In this document: positions 23,687 to 33,454 of the stretch, piece after piece
Position numbering within the stretch: the first letter of the stretch is position 1
Layout of the letters: each line of letters starts with the position of its first letter
Origin: Planctomycetaceae bacterium
GTDB lineage: Bacteria; Planctomycetota; Phycisphaerae; SM23-33
Direction: 5' to 3'
DNA length: 55,059 nucleotides
NCBI GenBank assembly: GCA_021371965.1
Contig: JAJFVE010000199.1
Span: 1-55,059, forward strand
The notes under the pieces: generated by a model
Told to the model about the DNA's origin: nothing
What the model saw: the letters and a program-made list of their open reading frames with translations, nothing else
Database searches by the model: none
Translations under genes and position numbers: made by a program

Positions 23687-24898
23687 ATGGCAGACAGCTT
23701 TACCGAAACCACCACTACATCCTGGGGCAGCCGGATCATGAATTCCATCAAGGGCGTGCTCTTCGGCTTCGTGCTGATGATCGCGGCCGCGGTCGTGATG
23801 TTCTGGAATGAGGGCCGCACGATCAACACCGCCAAGACGCTCGAAGAAGGCGCCGCGGCCGTCGTGACCGTTCCCTCTGAAACCGTCAACGCCGCCAACG
23901 AAGGCAAGCTCGTTCACATGACGGGCAAGGCCGCAACCGATGAGATGCTGACCGACAGCGTTTTCGGCGTTTCGGCCAAGGCCTGCCGCCTCAAGCGCGA
24001 GGTCCAGATGTACCAGTGGCAGGAGCATTCCAAGACCGAGACGCGCAAGAAGCTCGGCGGCGGCGAAGAGAAGACCAGGACCTACACCCACGACAGGGCT
24101 TGGGTTTCGCACCTGGTGGACTCAGAATCTTTCAAACATCCTGACGGCCACGCCAATCCCTCCGCCATGCCGTTTGAGGACTTTGCCGCGGACGCCTCGG
24201 CCGTAACCGTGGGCGGCTTTGCTCTTACCGGCGAGCAGGTGCGGCAGATGAGCAACTTCACCGTACTGCCCGTGACGCGCGAGACGCTGGCCAGGCTGGG
24301 CGACGATCTCAGGCCCCGCATCCGTCTCGACGGGGCGATGCTGTACGTCCAGGCCGCCCTGCCCGCCGCAGCCACCTCCGCCCCCGCCACGATGCCCGCT
24401 GCCGCTCCGGTAGCGGTGGGCGACGCCCGCATCGCATTCAAGGCCGTCCAGCCGGGCGAAATCTCGCTCGTGGCCAAGCAGGCCGGATCGACCTTCCAGC
24501 CTTACGTCGCCAAGACCGGAAGCAAGATCCTGCTCTTGACCGCCGGTTCACACTCGGCCGCCGAGATGTTCCAGAGCAAGATGGATTCCAACACCCTGAT
24601 GGCCTGGCTGCTGCGGTTGGGCGGCGTGGTGGCGATGACCATCGGGGCCGCCCTGATCCTGGCGCCGCTGAAGACCGTCGCCGACGTCGTGCCGATGCTG
24701 GGCAGCCTGGTGGCGATGGGCACCGGGATTGTAGCCATCGCCGTTGCCCTGCCGCTGTCGCTGCTGGTGATCGCCATCGGCTGGCTGGTGTATCGCCCGG
24801 TGATCGGCATCCTGCTGCTGGCTGGCGGCGTGGCCATCTTCGTCCTGCTCAAGAAGATGGCAGGCAAGAAGAAGCAAGCCGCCACAGTTGCCGCGTAG
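23687..24898 (+). CDS. TMEM43-family membrane protein
   Basis: This 403-residue protein matches the TMEM43 family (human LUMA and bacterial relatives). There is one N-terminal membrane helix (residues 21-40, SIKGVLFGFVLMIAAAVVMFWNEGR). A large external region carries the conserved YQWQEHSKTETRKK stretch. Three C-terminal helices lie between residues about 305 and 395. Asn-Glu-Gly-Arg after the first helix is characteristic of the family. A good Shine-Dalgarno (AGGAGAG) precedes the ATG. Bacterial function is not known. It stands alone with about 110-120 bases on each side. Confidence 0.88.
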   Translation: MADSFTETTTTSWGSRIMNSIKGVLFGFVLMIAAAVVMFWNEGRTINTAKTLEEGAAAVVTVPSETVNAANEGKLVHMTGKAATDEMLTDSVFGVSAKACRLKREVQMYQWQEHSKTETRKKLGGGEEKTRTYTHDRAWVSHLVDSESFKHPDGHANPSAMPFEDFAADASAVTVGGFALTGEQVRQMSNFTVLPVTRETLARLGDDLRPRIRLDGAMLYVQAALPAAATSAPATMPAAAPVAVGDARIAFKAVQPGEISLVAKQAGSTFQPYVAKTGSKILLLTAGSHSAAEMFQSKMDSNTLMAWLLRLGGVVAMTIGAALILAPLKTVADVVPMLGSLVAMGTGIVAIAVALPLSLLVIAIGWLVYRPVIGILLLAGGVAIFVLLKKMAGKKKQAATVAA

Positions 24899-25008
24899 TA
24901 ACGAGGCGGGGAAGAGTCGCGGCGGAGGCACCAAGTATTTATCAAGAGCCGTTGCGCCCGCATAAAGACAACCTCTCATTTCGGCGCCGACTACCGTAAA
25001 ATAACGGC

Positions 25009-26190
25009 ATGGATCGGCCCCTGAGGATGCTTGTAGTTTCGCTGGCAGCGACGGCGTTTCTGACGCTGGCGATGGCGCAGCAACCCACCTCGGCCCCGGC
25101 CTCGGGCGCGTCGCAGCCGTCGTGGCCGTGCTGGCGCGGCGACGCCACACAGAGCGGCGCGGCCGCGGGCACGCTGGCTGATTCGCTCAAGCTCCTCTGG
25201 AAGTTCAAGACCACCGACAAGGTGCAGTCGTCCCCGGTCATCGGCGGCGGGCGGGTGTTTGTCGGCAGTGACGACGGCAATCTCTACGCCCTCGACCTGG
25301 CCACGGGCAGGCAACTCTGGGCATTCAAGACCGGCAAGGAGATCAAGGCCTCGCCCATGCTGCTGGGGGAGACCGTGATCGTCGGGTCCGGCGACGGAAA
25401 CCTTTACTGCCTGGCGGCTGCGGATGGCAAGAAGCTCTGGAGCTTCGAGACGGCCGGGCAGATCTGGGGCTCGGCGGCCGCCTTCGCCGACAAGACCGGA
25501 AAGCCCCGCGTCGTCGTCGGCAGTTATGACTACAAGCTCTATTGCCTCGACGCCGGCAGCGGCAAGAAACTCTGGAGCGTCGACACCGACAATTATGTCA
25601 ACGGTTCGGCGGCGGTTGACCGCGGCAGGATCGTCATCGGCAGTTGCGACGGCGTGGTGCGCGTCATCGACGGCGAGTCGGGCAAGGTGCTCAAGAGCTA
25701 CGCCGTCAAGCCGCACTTGGGCGAAGGCGCCACCCCGTCGATCCCGGGTTCGCTGGCCGTCGCCGACGGGAAGGTCTATTTCGGCGTCTTCGACAACGCG
25801 GCGCTGTGCCTGGACCTGTCCGACGGCAGGAAGGTCTGGTCGTACCGCCACGACGACGCGGCGTTCATGGGCGCCCCGGCTATCGGCTCGCGTTTCGTGA
25901 TCCTGGGCGCGCAGGATTACCGGGTGCACTGCCTGGAACGCGCCACCGGGCGGCGCGTGTGGGGATTCCTCGCCAGGAACAACGTCGACGCCTCGCCCGT
26001 CATCTGCGGCGACAAGGTCGTCATCGCCTCGGCCGACGGGCGGCTGTATCTGCTGCGACTGGCCGACGGCAAACGCGTCTGGTCGTATGACGTGGGACAG
26101 CCGCTGCTGTCGTCGCCGGCGGTGGCGGGCGGGATGATCGTCGTCGGCTGCAATGACGGTTTCGTCTATGCCTTCGGAGCGGTCAAATGA
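25009..26190 (+). CDS. Exported PQQ-like beta-propeller protein
   Basis: The 393-residue product has a signal peptide (to about residue 24, LAMAQQ), the opening [14 protein letters not shown] and seven or eight blades of the form [26 protein letters not shown]. It resembles BamB/PQQ-repeat proteins without identifiable cofactor-binding residues. No Shine-Dalgarno is visible; TAAAAT (24997-25002) sits six bases before the ATG, suggesting a leaderless message. Its stop overlaps the next start (ATGA), so it heads the long gene train extending to 37361. Confidence 0.9.
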   Translation: MDRPLRMLVVSLAATAFLTLAMAQQPTSAPASGASQPSWPCWRGDATQSGAAAGTLADSLKLLWKFKTTDKVQSSPVIGGGRVFVGSDDGNLYALDLATGRQLWAFKTGKEIKASPMLLGETVIVGSGDGNLYCLAAADGKKLWSFETAGQIWGSAAAFADKTGKPRVVVGSYDYKLYCLDAGSGKKLWSVDTDNYVNGSAAVDRGRIVIGSCDGVVRVIDGESGKVLKSYAVKPHLGEGATPSIPGSLAVADGKVYFGVFDNAALCLDLSDGRKVWSYRHDDAAFMGAPAIGSRFVILGAQDYRVHCLERATGRRVWGFLARNNVDASPVICGDKVVIASADGRLYLLRLADGKRVWSYDVGQPLLSSPAVAGGMIVVGCNDGFVYAFGAVK

Positions 26191-26945
26191 AGATCGCGTA
26201 CATCACCGCCGGCGCGGGCGAAGACTACCGCTGCGAAAATTGCCTTCGCGACGCCGCCCTGCTGAGGGCCCTGTGCCAGGCCGGGCATCAGGTCCTCGCC
26301 GTGCCGCTGTACCTGCCGGCCTACGTCGGTCAAAGCGGCGAAGCCGTCGTCGCCCCGATGTTCTTCGGCGGCATCAACGTGTACCTGCAGCAGAAGCTCG
26401 CGCTGTTTCGCCGCACGCCGCGCTGGATCGACCGCCTGTTCGACGCGCCGGCCCTGCTGCGGTGGATCTCGCGGCGCAACTCCATGACGCGCCCGGCCGA
26501 CCTGGCCGACACGCTGCTGTCAATGCTCGCCGGCCGCGACGGGCGACAGGCCAAAGAGCTCCAGCGCCTGATGGACTTCCTGAGCACTGAGCGCCACGAC
26601 GTGGCGGTGCTTTCCAACGCCCTTCTGGCGGGCCTGGCCGGCCCCATCGCCCGCGAACTGCGCGTGCCACTGGTGTGCCTGCTGCAGGACGAGGACGGCT
26701 TCGTCGACGGCCTGGGCGAAACCTACTCGCCCAAGGCCTGGAGCGAACTGGCCCGCTGCTGCCGGGACATCCGCGCCTTTGTCGCCCCCAATCAAGCCTA
26801 CGCTGAGCTGATGACCAACCGCCTGAACCTGCCGCCCCAGGCCGTACACGTGCTCGGTCTCAATTCCCAAGTGGATGATCTGCCACTGACAGCCGCGGCA
26901 ATGTCGAACATCTTTCAACTTGCAGCCATGGAGGCAGCCAAATGA
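26187..26945 (+). CDS. Glycosyltransferase-like protein (GT-B N-terminal domain only)
   Basis: The 252-residue product begins [25 protein letters not shown], a Rossmann-type start with a GG-like loop as in family 4 glycosyltransferases. It has [30 protein letters not shown], the segment where the acceptor domain ends. The nucleotide-sugar-binding C-terminal domain with E-x7-E is absent, so the usual length of about 400 is cut by 40 percent. It is flanked by ATGA overlaps on both sides, so the short form appears fixed rather than broken. It may be a degenerate or accessory form. Confidence 0.7.
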   Translation: MKIAYITAGAGEDYRCENCLRDAALLRALCQAGHQVLAVPLYLPAYVGQSGEAVVAPMFFGGINVYLQQKLALFRRTPRWIDRLFDAPALLRWISRRNSMTRPADLADTLLSMLAGRDGRQAKELQRLMDFLSTERHDVAVLSNALLAGLAGPIARELRVPLVCLLQDEDGFVDGLGETYSPKAWSELARCCRDIRAFVAPNQAYAELMTNRLNLPPQAVHVLGLNSQVDDLPLTAAAMSNIFQLAAMEAAK

Positions 26946-27625
26946 GCCAGGCCCCGGCGGTGGAACTGCGCAGCGTGCACAAGAGCTATCCCGCGCCAGG
27001 CGGCGAAGGAACCACTGACGTGCTGGCCGGCGTGGACCTGCAACTGGCGGCCGGGCAGTCGCTGGGAGTCATCGGACCCAGCGGCAGCGGCAAGAGCACG
27101 CTGCTGAACCTCATCGCCACGCTCGACCGCCCCACGGCCGGGACCGTGCTGCTGGAAGGACAAGACACCGCCCCGCTGAGCGACCGCCAGCTCGCGGCGC
27201 TACGAAACCGGCGCGTCGGGATGATCTTCCAGCTCCATCACCTCCTGCCCCAGTGCACGGTGCTGGAGAACGTGCTCGTGCCGGTGCTGGCCGGCGGCAA
27301 GGCCGACAAGCCCGCCACCGCCCGCGCTCAGGCCCTGCTGGCCCGCGTCGGCCTGGCCGATCATCTCAACCACCGCCCCGCCCAGCTCTCCGGCGGGCAG
27401 CGTCAGCGCGTGGCCGTCGCGCGGGCGCTGATCAACGAACCCGCGATCCTGCTGGCCGACGAGCCCACCGGCTCCCTCGACCGCGCCGCCGCCGAATCGG
27501 TCGCCGACCTGTTGACCGAACTTGCCCGCGACGGCGGCCTCACGCTCGTGCTGGCAACGCACTGGACGGAAATGGCCGCTCGCATGCAGAGCGTGATGAC
27601 GCTGAAGAATGGAAAACTCGGCTGA
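26942..27625 (+). CDS. ABC transporter ATP-binding protein (LolD/MacB type)
   Basis: This 227-residue ATPase powers the FtsX-type permease encoded next. Walker A GPSGSGKST lies at residues 45-53. Q-loop FQLHHLLPQ, signature LSGGQRQR, Walker B ILLADEPTG and switch His in LATHW follow in order. The motifs after the signature and the LLPQCTVLENVLVP segment place it in the LolD/MacB/FtsE group, whose members move lipoproteins or peptides or transmit force rather than import. ATG overlaps the preceding stop by four bases. Confidence 0.95.
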   Translation: MSQAPAVELRSVHKSYPAPGGEGTTDVLAGVDLQLAAGQSLGVIGPSGSGKSTLLNLIATLDRPTAGTVLLEGQDTAPLSDRQLAALRNRRVGMIFQLHHLLPQCTVLENVLVPVLAGGKADKPATARAQALLARVGLADHLNHRPAQLSGGQRQRVAVARALINEPAILLADEPTGSLDRAAAESVADLLTELARDGGLTLVLATHWTEMAARMQSVMTLKNGKLG

Positions 27626-27627
27626 GA

Positions 27628-27706
27628 TTCGTAATCGTCCTCGTCGTCCTCGGTTGCCGGGCCGGGAAGAGACCGACGACGAGAACGAGGACGACGACGA
27701 GGACGA
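27628..27706. repeat. CGTCCTCGTCGTCCTCG inverted repeat between ABC genes
   Basis: TCGTCCTCGTCGTCCTCG (starting 27634) faces CGAGGACGACGACGAGGA (ending near 27705) about 35 bases away. The arms are near-perfect reverse complements made of 3- and 6-base units. It occupies the whole gap between ATPase and permease and provides the purine-rich GAGGA that may serve as ribosome-binding site for the permease. Confidence 0.75.
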
Positions 27707-27711
27707 TACTC

Positions 27712-30700
27712 GTGACGGCATCGCGATTGATATTCAGGAGCCTCTGGCACTACCGCTGGACGAGCGGAGCGGTCTTGCTGGCTACCGCGGTGGCCTCGGC
27801 CGTCCTCGTCGGCGCGCTGACCGTCGGCGACAGCGTGAACGGGACGCTACGAGACCGCGCCCTGGTTCGCCTGGGCGGCGTGCAGTCAGCCGTCGTCAGT
27901 CCGCAGCGGATGTTCACCGCCGCCCTGGCCGACCGCATGTCCGCCTCCGGCGTGGATGCCGCGGCCTGGCTGCAGGCGCGCGGCTCGGCAACGGCCCGCG
28001 AAGGCAAAGGCCGCGCCAATGACGTTCACGTGCTGGGCGTGGACGAAGAATCCTGGCGCCAGTGCGGAGGCCGCACCGGTCAGTATGCCCAAGGCGCAAT
28101 TATCAACACTGCCCTGGCGCGGCAGCTCGGCGTGGCTGCCGGCGAACGCATCGTGCTGCGAGTGGCCCGCCGCAACGCCATGGACGCCGATGCGCCGTTG
28201 GCCCAGACCGGCAGCAGCGTCGCCGCCCTGGCGCTGGACGTGGCCGCCGTCGCGCCCGAAACGCCCTGGGGCAACTTCAGCCTGCAGGCAAACCCGATTG
28301 CTCCGCAAAACGTTTTCGTCTCGCGCGAACTGCTGGCCCGCCGGCTCGAACAACCCGACCGTGCGAATCTGATCCTGTCCAGCGCACCGCGCGATAAAGT
28401 CCAACGCGCCCTGGAGGCGGCCTACACGTTGGAGGATGCCGGCCTGAAGATCGTCGCTGTCCCCGGCGGCAAGGAGCGGGAGCTGCGCAGCGAAGCGGTC
28501 TTCCTCTCTCCGCCGGAGGTGCGAGCGGCCATCGACGACGCGCCCGCGGCCACGGTGGTGCTGACGTACTTCGTCAACGAATTGCGCGTAGGTGACAAGA
28601 CGACGCCGTACTCGATGGTCGCTGGCATCGGCCCCCTGCCGCCTGCCGGGCAAGGAACCACGGAAGTGAGTAGGGACAGTCGCTTTTTTTTACCCTTCTA
28701 TACAGATCTGCACGACGACCAGATCGTCATCAACCAATGGCTGGCCGACGACCTGGCGGCCAAACCCGGCGACACGCTGACGCTGGCGTACTACGTCATG
28801 GACGATACCGGCCGCCTGAGCGAGACCCGCCGATCGTTCACGATTGCAGCCATAGCGCCGATCGAAGGCCTGGCCGCCGACGCCACGCTCATGCCGGACT
28901 TTCCCGGCCTGGCCGATGCGGAGAACTGCCGCGACTGGAAGGCGGGGCCTTATATCAACTTGGGCAAGATCCGCCCCAAGGACGAGCAGTACTGGAAGCA
29001 ATATCGAGGAACGCCCAAGGCCTTCGTCACCCTCGCCGCCGCCCAAAGCATGTGGGCCAACCGCTACGGCAACCTGACGGCCGTGCGCTTCAGTAGCACG
29101 GGCGTCCCGCCCGTGCATGCAACACAAAACGGGGAGCACGGGCGGGACGCCCGTGCCACACGGCAAGACCACGAGCAAGATGCTCGTGCTACAACGCTGC
29201 CGCAGGCACTCGGCATCTTCGCGCAGGACGTACGCGAGCAGGCGTTGTCGGCGGCTAAAGGCGCGAACGACTTCGCTAGTCTGTTCATCGGCTTGAGCTT
29301 CTTCGTCATTGCCTCGGCGCTGCTGCTGACGGCGCTGGTCTTCTCGCTGGGCATCACTCAGCGCAGCGAGCAAATCGGAATCCTCAAAGCCACCGGTTTT
29401 GCGGCCGGCGCCATCCGGCGATTGCTGATGGGCGAAGGCATGCTGCTGGCGCTGGCCGGCGGCGCGCTGGGGGTGATTCTGGGGATTGGCTACGCGTGGT
29501 TGACCCTGCGCGGGCTTTCGACCATCTGGTCGGGCGCCGTGGCCGGAGCGCAAATCAATCTTCACGTGATGCCCCTGTCGCTCCTGACCGGTGCGGCGAT
29601 GGCCACCGCCGCCGCGGTCGTCGCCATGTACGTCACGCTCCGCCGCCTCAGCGCCCGCACGGCCCAGCAGTTGCTTAGCCGCCAACGCCCCGTGCGCAAC
29701 AAGCATCGCTTCTGGTGGCACTGGCTGACATCTGACTTGCGTATCACCGGGCCATTCTCGATGCGGCGCTTGGCCGTTCGATATCTTCTTGGCCGCTGCG
29801 GGCGCAACCTCGCCACCATCGCCCTGCTGGCGTGCGCGGTCTTTCTCATCGTCATGGTCAGCGTGTTTCGCCAGGACAGCCAACCTTTTGACATCCGCAG
29901 TTCGGGCACTGGCGGATTTGCTTTGATCGGCGAATCGGCGGCTCCGATATCGGCCGCCAAGGCGGCTCTGCCGGCCGACGATGTCCAACAGCACCTTCTT
30001 GTCGTTGCGCTGCGGCTTCACGAGGGCGACGACGCGACGTGCCTCAACCTCAACGCTGCGCAGCGCCCTCGCATTCTGGGAGTCAACCCGGCCGCATTGC
30101 GAAACGCCCAGCGGTTCAGCTTTGCCAGCCCTCAGGAGAGATCCAGCTCGCAGCCCTGGGCGCTGCTGGACGCCGAGAACGCCGCTGACGAGATTCCTGC
30201 CGTCGCGGATCAGAACACAATCACCTACGCGCTGCATTCGGCCATCGGGCAAACCATCGCGATCACCGACGACTGGGGCAAGCCCCTGAAGATTCGTCTC
30301 GTCGGTTCGCTGCGGAATTCCATTTTGCAGGGCTCACTGGTTATTTCGGAAAAGCACTTCGTGCGGCACTTCGCTTCCGAGGGCGGATATCGATCATTTC
30401 TGATCGAGACCCCAGCCGCGGATCGTGCCGCGATAGCCTCTGCGCTGAGCGAGACCTACCAGGACTATGGCTTGGAGCTGCGGCCAACGGACGAACTGCT
30501 TGCCCAGCTCAACTCGGTCCAGAACACGTACCTGGCAATCTTCCAGGCGCTGGGTGGGCTGGGGCTAGTGCTGGGCAGCGCCGGGCTGGGGCTGGTGCTG
30601 ATGCGCAACGTGATCGAGCGCCGTAGCGAGTTGGCCATTATGCGGGCGGTGGGGTTCACGCGGCGGCGAATCGTCACGATGGTCCTGGCCGAGCACCTGG

Positions 30701-30906
30701 CGCTGCTGGCGCTGGGGCTGGTCATCGGTCTGGCGGCGGCCGCCGTTGTGGTTGTTCCGCAGGCACGATTCATGGGCGCGCACGTGCCGGCAGTCATGCT
30801 GGCGGCGGTGCTAGGCGCCGTGGTGCTGGTCGGCGCCGCCTCAGCGTTTGTGGCGGCGAGGCTGGCGCTGCGTGGGCAGCTCATTGACGCACTGCGCGAG
30901 GAATGA
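27712..30906 (+). CDS. ABC transporter permease with two FtsX domains
   Basis: The 1064-residue protein is the membrane part of the transporter. Helix 1 lies near residues 20-40 (SGAVLLATAVASAVLVGAL), followed by a large external domain. A three-helix FtsX segment is encoded at about 29280-29680 (LFIGLSFFVIASALLLTALVF). A second start helix and external domain follow, and the last FtsX segment is at 30520-30880. GTG 27712 is chosen because GAGGA lies eight bases upstream and the start falls just before the first helix. Residues about 461-494 (STGVPPV...GRDARAT) are encoded by palindromic repeats inserted in frame. Duplicated FtsX architecture and LolD-like ATPase suggest export or extraction from the membrane. 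Confidence 0.92.
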   Translation: MTASRLIFRSLWHYRWTSGAVLLATAVASAVLVGALTVGDSVNGTLRDRALVRLGGVQSAVVSPQRMFTAALADRMSASGVDAAAWLQARGSATAREGKGRANDVHVLGVDEESWRQCGGRTGQYAQGAIINTALARQLGVAAGERIVLRVARRNAMDADAPLAQTGSSVAALALDVAAVAPETPWGNFSLQANPIAPQNVFVSRELLARRLEQPDRANLILSSAPRDKVQRALEAAYTLEDAGLKIVAVPGGKERELRSEAVFLSPPEVRAAIDDAPAATVVLTYFVNELRVGDKTTPYSMVAGIGPLPPAGQGTTEVSRDSRFFLPFYTDLHDDQIVINQWLADDLAAKPGDTLTLAYYVMDDTGRLSETRRSFTIAAIAPIEGLAADATLMPDFPGLADAENCRDWKAGPYINLGKIRPKDEQYWKQYRGTPKAFVTLAAAQSMWANRYGNLTAVRFSSTGVPPVHATQNGEHGRDARATRQDHEQDARATTLPQALGIFAQDVREQALSAAKGANDFASLFIGLSFFVIASALLLTALVFSLGITQRSEQIGILKATGFAAGAIRRLLMGEGMLLALAGGALGVILGIGYAWLTLRGLSTIWSGAVAGAQINLHVMPLSLLTGAAMATAAAVVAMYVTLRRLSARTAQQLLSRQRPVRNKHRFWWHWLTSDLRITGPFSMRRLAVRYLLGRCGRNLATIALLACAVFLIVMVSVFRQDSQPFDIRSSGTGGFALIGESAAPISAAKAALPADDVQQHLLVVALRLHEGDDATCLNLNAAQRPRILGVNPAALRNAQRFSFASPQERSSSQPWALLDAENAADEIPAVADQNTITYALHSAIGQTIAITDDWGKPLKIRLVGSLRNSILQGSLVISEKHFVRHFASEGGYRSFLIETPAADRAAIASALSETYQDYGLELRPTDELLAQLNSVQNTYLAIFQALGGLGLVLGSAGLGLVLMRNVIERRSELAIMRAVGFTRRRIVTMVLAEHLALLALGLVIGLAAAAVVVVPQARFMGAHVPAVMLAAVLGAVVLVGAASAFVAARLALRGQLIDALREE
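29093..29192. repeat. GCACGGGCG palindromes inserted in frame in the permease gene
   Basis: Three palindromic units lie in a row: GCACGGGCGTCCCGCCCGTGC (arm 1, 29093-29116), its inverted partner at 29136-29159, and a CACGAGCA...TGCTCGTG unit at 29164-29192. The block is a multiple of three in effect and leaves the frame open. It encodes the peptide STGVPPV followed by GRDARAT, which is also produced by the repeats near 33477. Related units occur at 1205-1233, 32335-32365 and 33477-33533. Confidence 0.9.
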
Positions 30907-30927
30907 TTGCGGTTATACTGGTTCCAT

Positions 30928-32334
30928 ATGCGCGGCAAGGGCACCCTGGCAACCTGGCTTGTTCCGGCGCTGGTCGCCGCTGGCGGTATCGCGGCCGTCA
31001 CCACGTGGCTGCAGTGGCAGCCGTCGGTCGTGGTCGCGCCGCGCGTGGCCGGCACCGACCGGCCGCCCCAGGCTGCCTCGGCCTCGGCCGCCAGCTTCCA
31101 GGGAAAGCTCATCCCCGCTCAAGGCGCGAAGCTCGACGAATCGCTGGCCGGCGCCTGGCCGTGCTTTCGCGGCGCCGACCGCGACAACGTCAATCGCGAC
31201 GAGAACGTCTTTCTCGCCAAGAAGTGGTTGCCCGCCGGGCCCGCCCCGCTGTGGAATATCGAGGCCGGCGAAGGCTACGCCGGCCCGGCGATCCTTAACG
31301 GCCGCGTGTACCTCACCGACTACGACCAGGTCCGCCGCGCCGACGCCGTGCGCTGCCTCTCGCTGGCCGACGGCAAGGAACTCTGGCGCTACACCTACCC
31401 CGTGCCGGTCAAACGCTTCCACGGCATGAGCCGCACGACCCCGGCCGTCACCGACAAGTTCGTCGTCTCGATCGGCCCCAAGTGCCACGTGACCTGCCTC
31501 GACGCCAAGAGCGGCGAGCTGCTCTGGAAGATCGACCTCGTCGCCGAGTACGGCAGCGTCGTGCCGCCCTGGTACGCCGGGCAGTGCCCGCTGATCGACA
31601 ACGGCTTGGCCATCCTCGCACCCGGCGGCCCGGATGTATTAATGATGGCCGTCGACTGCGCCACCGGCAAGATCAAGTGGCAGGCCCCTAACCCTCAGGG
31701 CTGGAAGATGACTCACTCGTCCGTCACGCCGCTGGAGGTGGGCGGGCGGCGGATGTACCTCTACTGCGCCGACAAAGGCATCGCCGCTCTCTGGGCCGAC
31801 GACGGAACCGAGGCCTTCGCCAGCACCGAGTGGCGCATCAAGATCGCCAACATCCCCACCCCCGTAGCTGTGGGCGAGGGCAAGATCTTCCTGGCCGGCG
31901 GGTACAACGCCGGGTGCATGATGATGCAGATCGAAGAGAAGGACGGCCGCGTCAGCGCGCGGAAGCTGTGGACCAAACCCGCCGAGGTCTTCGGCGCCAC
32001 GCAGCAGACGCCGGTCTTCTACGAGGGCTACATCTACGCCATCCGCCCTGACGGCGAACTGGCGTGCATGGACAAGGGCGGCAATCTGCTGTGGAGTTCC
32101 GGCGCGGCCAACCGCTTCGGCCTGGGCCCGCTGCTGATTTCGCAGGGGCTGATCTATGCCCTGGATGATAATGGAACACTCACGATGGCGCGGGCCGTGC
32201 CGACCGCTTACGAGCAACTGGCCCGCGCGAAGGTGCTGCAAGGCCACGACTGCTGGGGCCCGCTGGCGCTGGCGGGCGGGCGGCTGATCGCCCGCGACCT
32301 GACGCGCATCGTGTGCCTGCAGGTGGCGGAGTAG
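30928..32334 (+). CDS. Membrane-anchored PQQ-like beta-propeller protein
   Basis: The 468-residue protein has an N-terminal hydrophobic segment (residues 8-27, WLVPALVAAGGIAAVTTWL) that should anchor it to the membrane. The propeller begins at AWPCFRGADRDNVNRDENVF and includes blades such as VRCLSLADGKELWRYTY and VTCLDAKSGELLWKIDL. An in-frame TTG at 30907 directly after the permease stop is an alternative start. ATG 30928 has TATACT eight bases upstream and no Shine-Dalgarno, a leaderless-type arrangement. It follows the permease by 21 bases. Confidence 0.88.
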   Translation: MRGKGTLATWLVPALVAAGGIAAVTTWLQWQPSVVVAPRVAGTDRPPQAASASAASFQGKLIPAQGAKLDESLAGAWPCFRGADRDNVNRDENVFLAKKWLPAGPAPLWNIEAGEGYAGPAILNGRVYLTDYDQVRRADAVRCLSLADGKELWRYTYPVPVKRFHGMSRTTPAVTDKFVVSIGPKCHVTCLDAKSGELLWKIDLVAEYGSVVPPWYAGQCPLIDNGLAILAPGGPDVLMMAVDCATGKIKWQAPNPQGWKMTHSSVTPLEVGGRRMYLYCADKGIAALWADDGTEAFASTEWRIKIANIPTPVAVGEGKIFLAGGYNAGCMMMQIEEKDGRVSARKLWTKPAEVFGATQQTPVFYEGYIYAIRPDGELACMDKGGNLLWSSGAANRFGLGPLLISQGLIYALDDNGTLTMARAVPTAYEQLARAKVLQGHDCWGPLALAGGRLIARDLTRIVCLQVAE

Positions 32335-32390
32335 TGTGGCACGGGCGTCTCGCCCGTGCATGTCGCAGGCGTCTCTCCTGCGACGCTTGG
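32335..32390. repeat. GCACGGGCG and GTCGCAGG palindromes between genes
   Basis: GGCACGGGCGTCTCGCCCGTGC (from 32339) belongs to the same family as the units inside the permease. It is followed by the second palindrome GTCGCAGGCG...CCTGCGAC. They fill the gap before the NHL-repeat gene. Confidence 0.85.
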
Positions 32391-32401
32391 ATGGTAGAAC
32401 C

Positions 32402-33454
32402 ATGGCTGAAGAGCAAAACAACAAGAAGACGCGCCGCGAGCTGTTGCTCGGCGCCGCGGGCGCCGTGGCTGCCGGCGCGGCGGGATATTCCATCTATCGC
32501 TACGTTGCCAATAAGGACCAGCCCCCAGCCGAGCACCACTACGACCTCTCGCCCTACCAGGGAATGCAAGGCGCGCCCATGCTGTATAGAGAGGATGTCA
32601 CAAGAGGGATTGACACAAAGCTGAAAGAGCCGCGCGGCATTGCGATAGGAGGATCCGGGGGCGTTTATGTCGTCGGGGATCAGATCATCCGCCTTCCGTA
32701 CTCCCTTTACGGCGACCTGCCCTATGAGATCGCTTGTCCGCCGGGTCCGCCGATGTGCGTGGCGGAGTTTGAAAAGGCCCTCTTCGTGGGGTTCAAGGAC
32801 CGCGTCGCCGTCCTCAAGGATTTGTCGAAGTGGCAAGAGCCCTGGCTCAGCCGCGGGGACAAGGCCCGCTTCGCCGCCATCGCCGTCAGCGGCGACAACG
32901 TCTTTGTCGCCGATGCAGGCAACCGCGTCGTACTGCGATACGACCGCTCGGGCAAGCTGATCAACGAGATCGGCCGCAAGGATCCCGCCAAGGGCGCCGA
33001 GGGGCTGGTCGTGCCCAGCCCGTACATGCCGCTGGCCGTCACCAGCGACGGACTGCTGCGCGTCTCGAACCCGGGCAAGCACCGCGTGGAAGCGTACACC
33101 TTCGACGGCCGCTTTGAACTGTCGTGGGGGACGTTCGGAACCGGCATCGACAAGTTCTGCGGCTGCTGCAATCCCGTCGGGATGACGCTGATCGGCGGCG
33201 GGCGATTCGTCACGGTCGAGAAAGGCATCACGCGCATCAAGATCTACGATGCCGAGGGCAAGTTCCAGGGCGTCGTGGCCGGGCCGGATCAGTTCGCCGA
33301 GCATGACAAGCTCTGTGCAGCCAGCACTGCCGGTTGCACCTACGGCGGGCTGGCCCTCGCGGCCGGACCGGACGACACGCTTTACGTGCTCGACCCGTGC
33401 ACCAGGCAGGCGCGCGTCTTCGTGCCAAAAGCCGCGGAGGGCAAGCATGCCTGA
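32402..33454 (+). CDS. Tat-exported NHL-repeat beta-propeller protein
   Basis: The 350-residue product begins with a twin-arginine signal (KKTRRELLLGAAGAVAAGAAG), so it is exported folded. The remainder contains NHL-type repeats such as LKEPRGIAIGGSGGVYVV, NVFVADAGNRVVLRYDRSGKLI and LRVSNPGKHRVEAYTFDGRFELSWG. The segment GIDKFCGCCNPVGMTL has a CxCC motif in a loop that could bind metal or a redox partner. Tat export and cysteines fit an association with the Fe-S proteins encoded next. Its stop overlaps the next start (8 bases). The frame extends upstream through a repeat, but ATG 32402 is the natural start. Confidence 0.87.
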   Translation: MAEEQNNKKTRRELLLGAAGAVAAGAAGYSIYRYVANKDQPPAEHHYDLSPYQGMQGAPMLYREDVTRGIDTKLKEPRGIAIGGSGGVYVVGDQIIRLPYSLYGDLPYEIACPPGPPMCVAEFEKALFVGFKDRVAVLKDLSKWQEPWLSRGDKARFAAIAVSGDNVFVADAGNRVVLRYDRSGKLINEIGRKDPAKGAEGLVVPSPYMPLAVTSDGLLRVSNPGKHRVEAYTFDGRFELSWGTFGTGIDKFCGCCNPVGMTLIGGGRFVTVEKGITRIKIYDAEGKFQGVVAGPDQFAEHDKLCAASTAGCTYGGLALAAGPDDTLYVLDPCTRQARVFVPKAAEGKHA

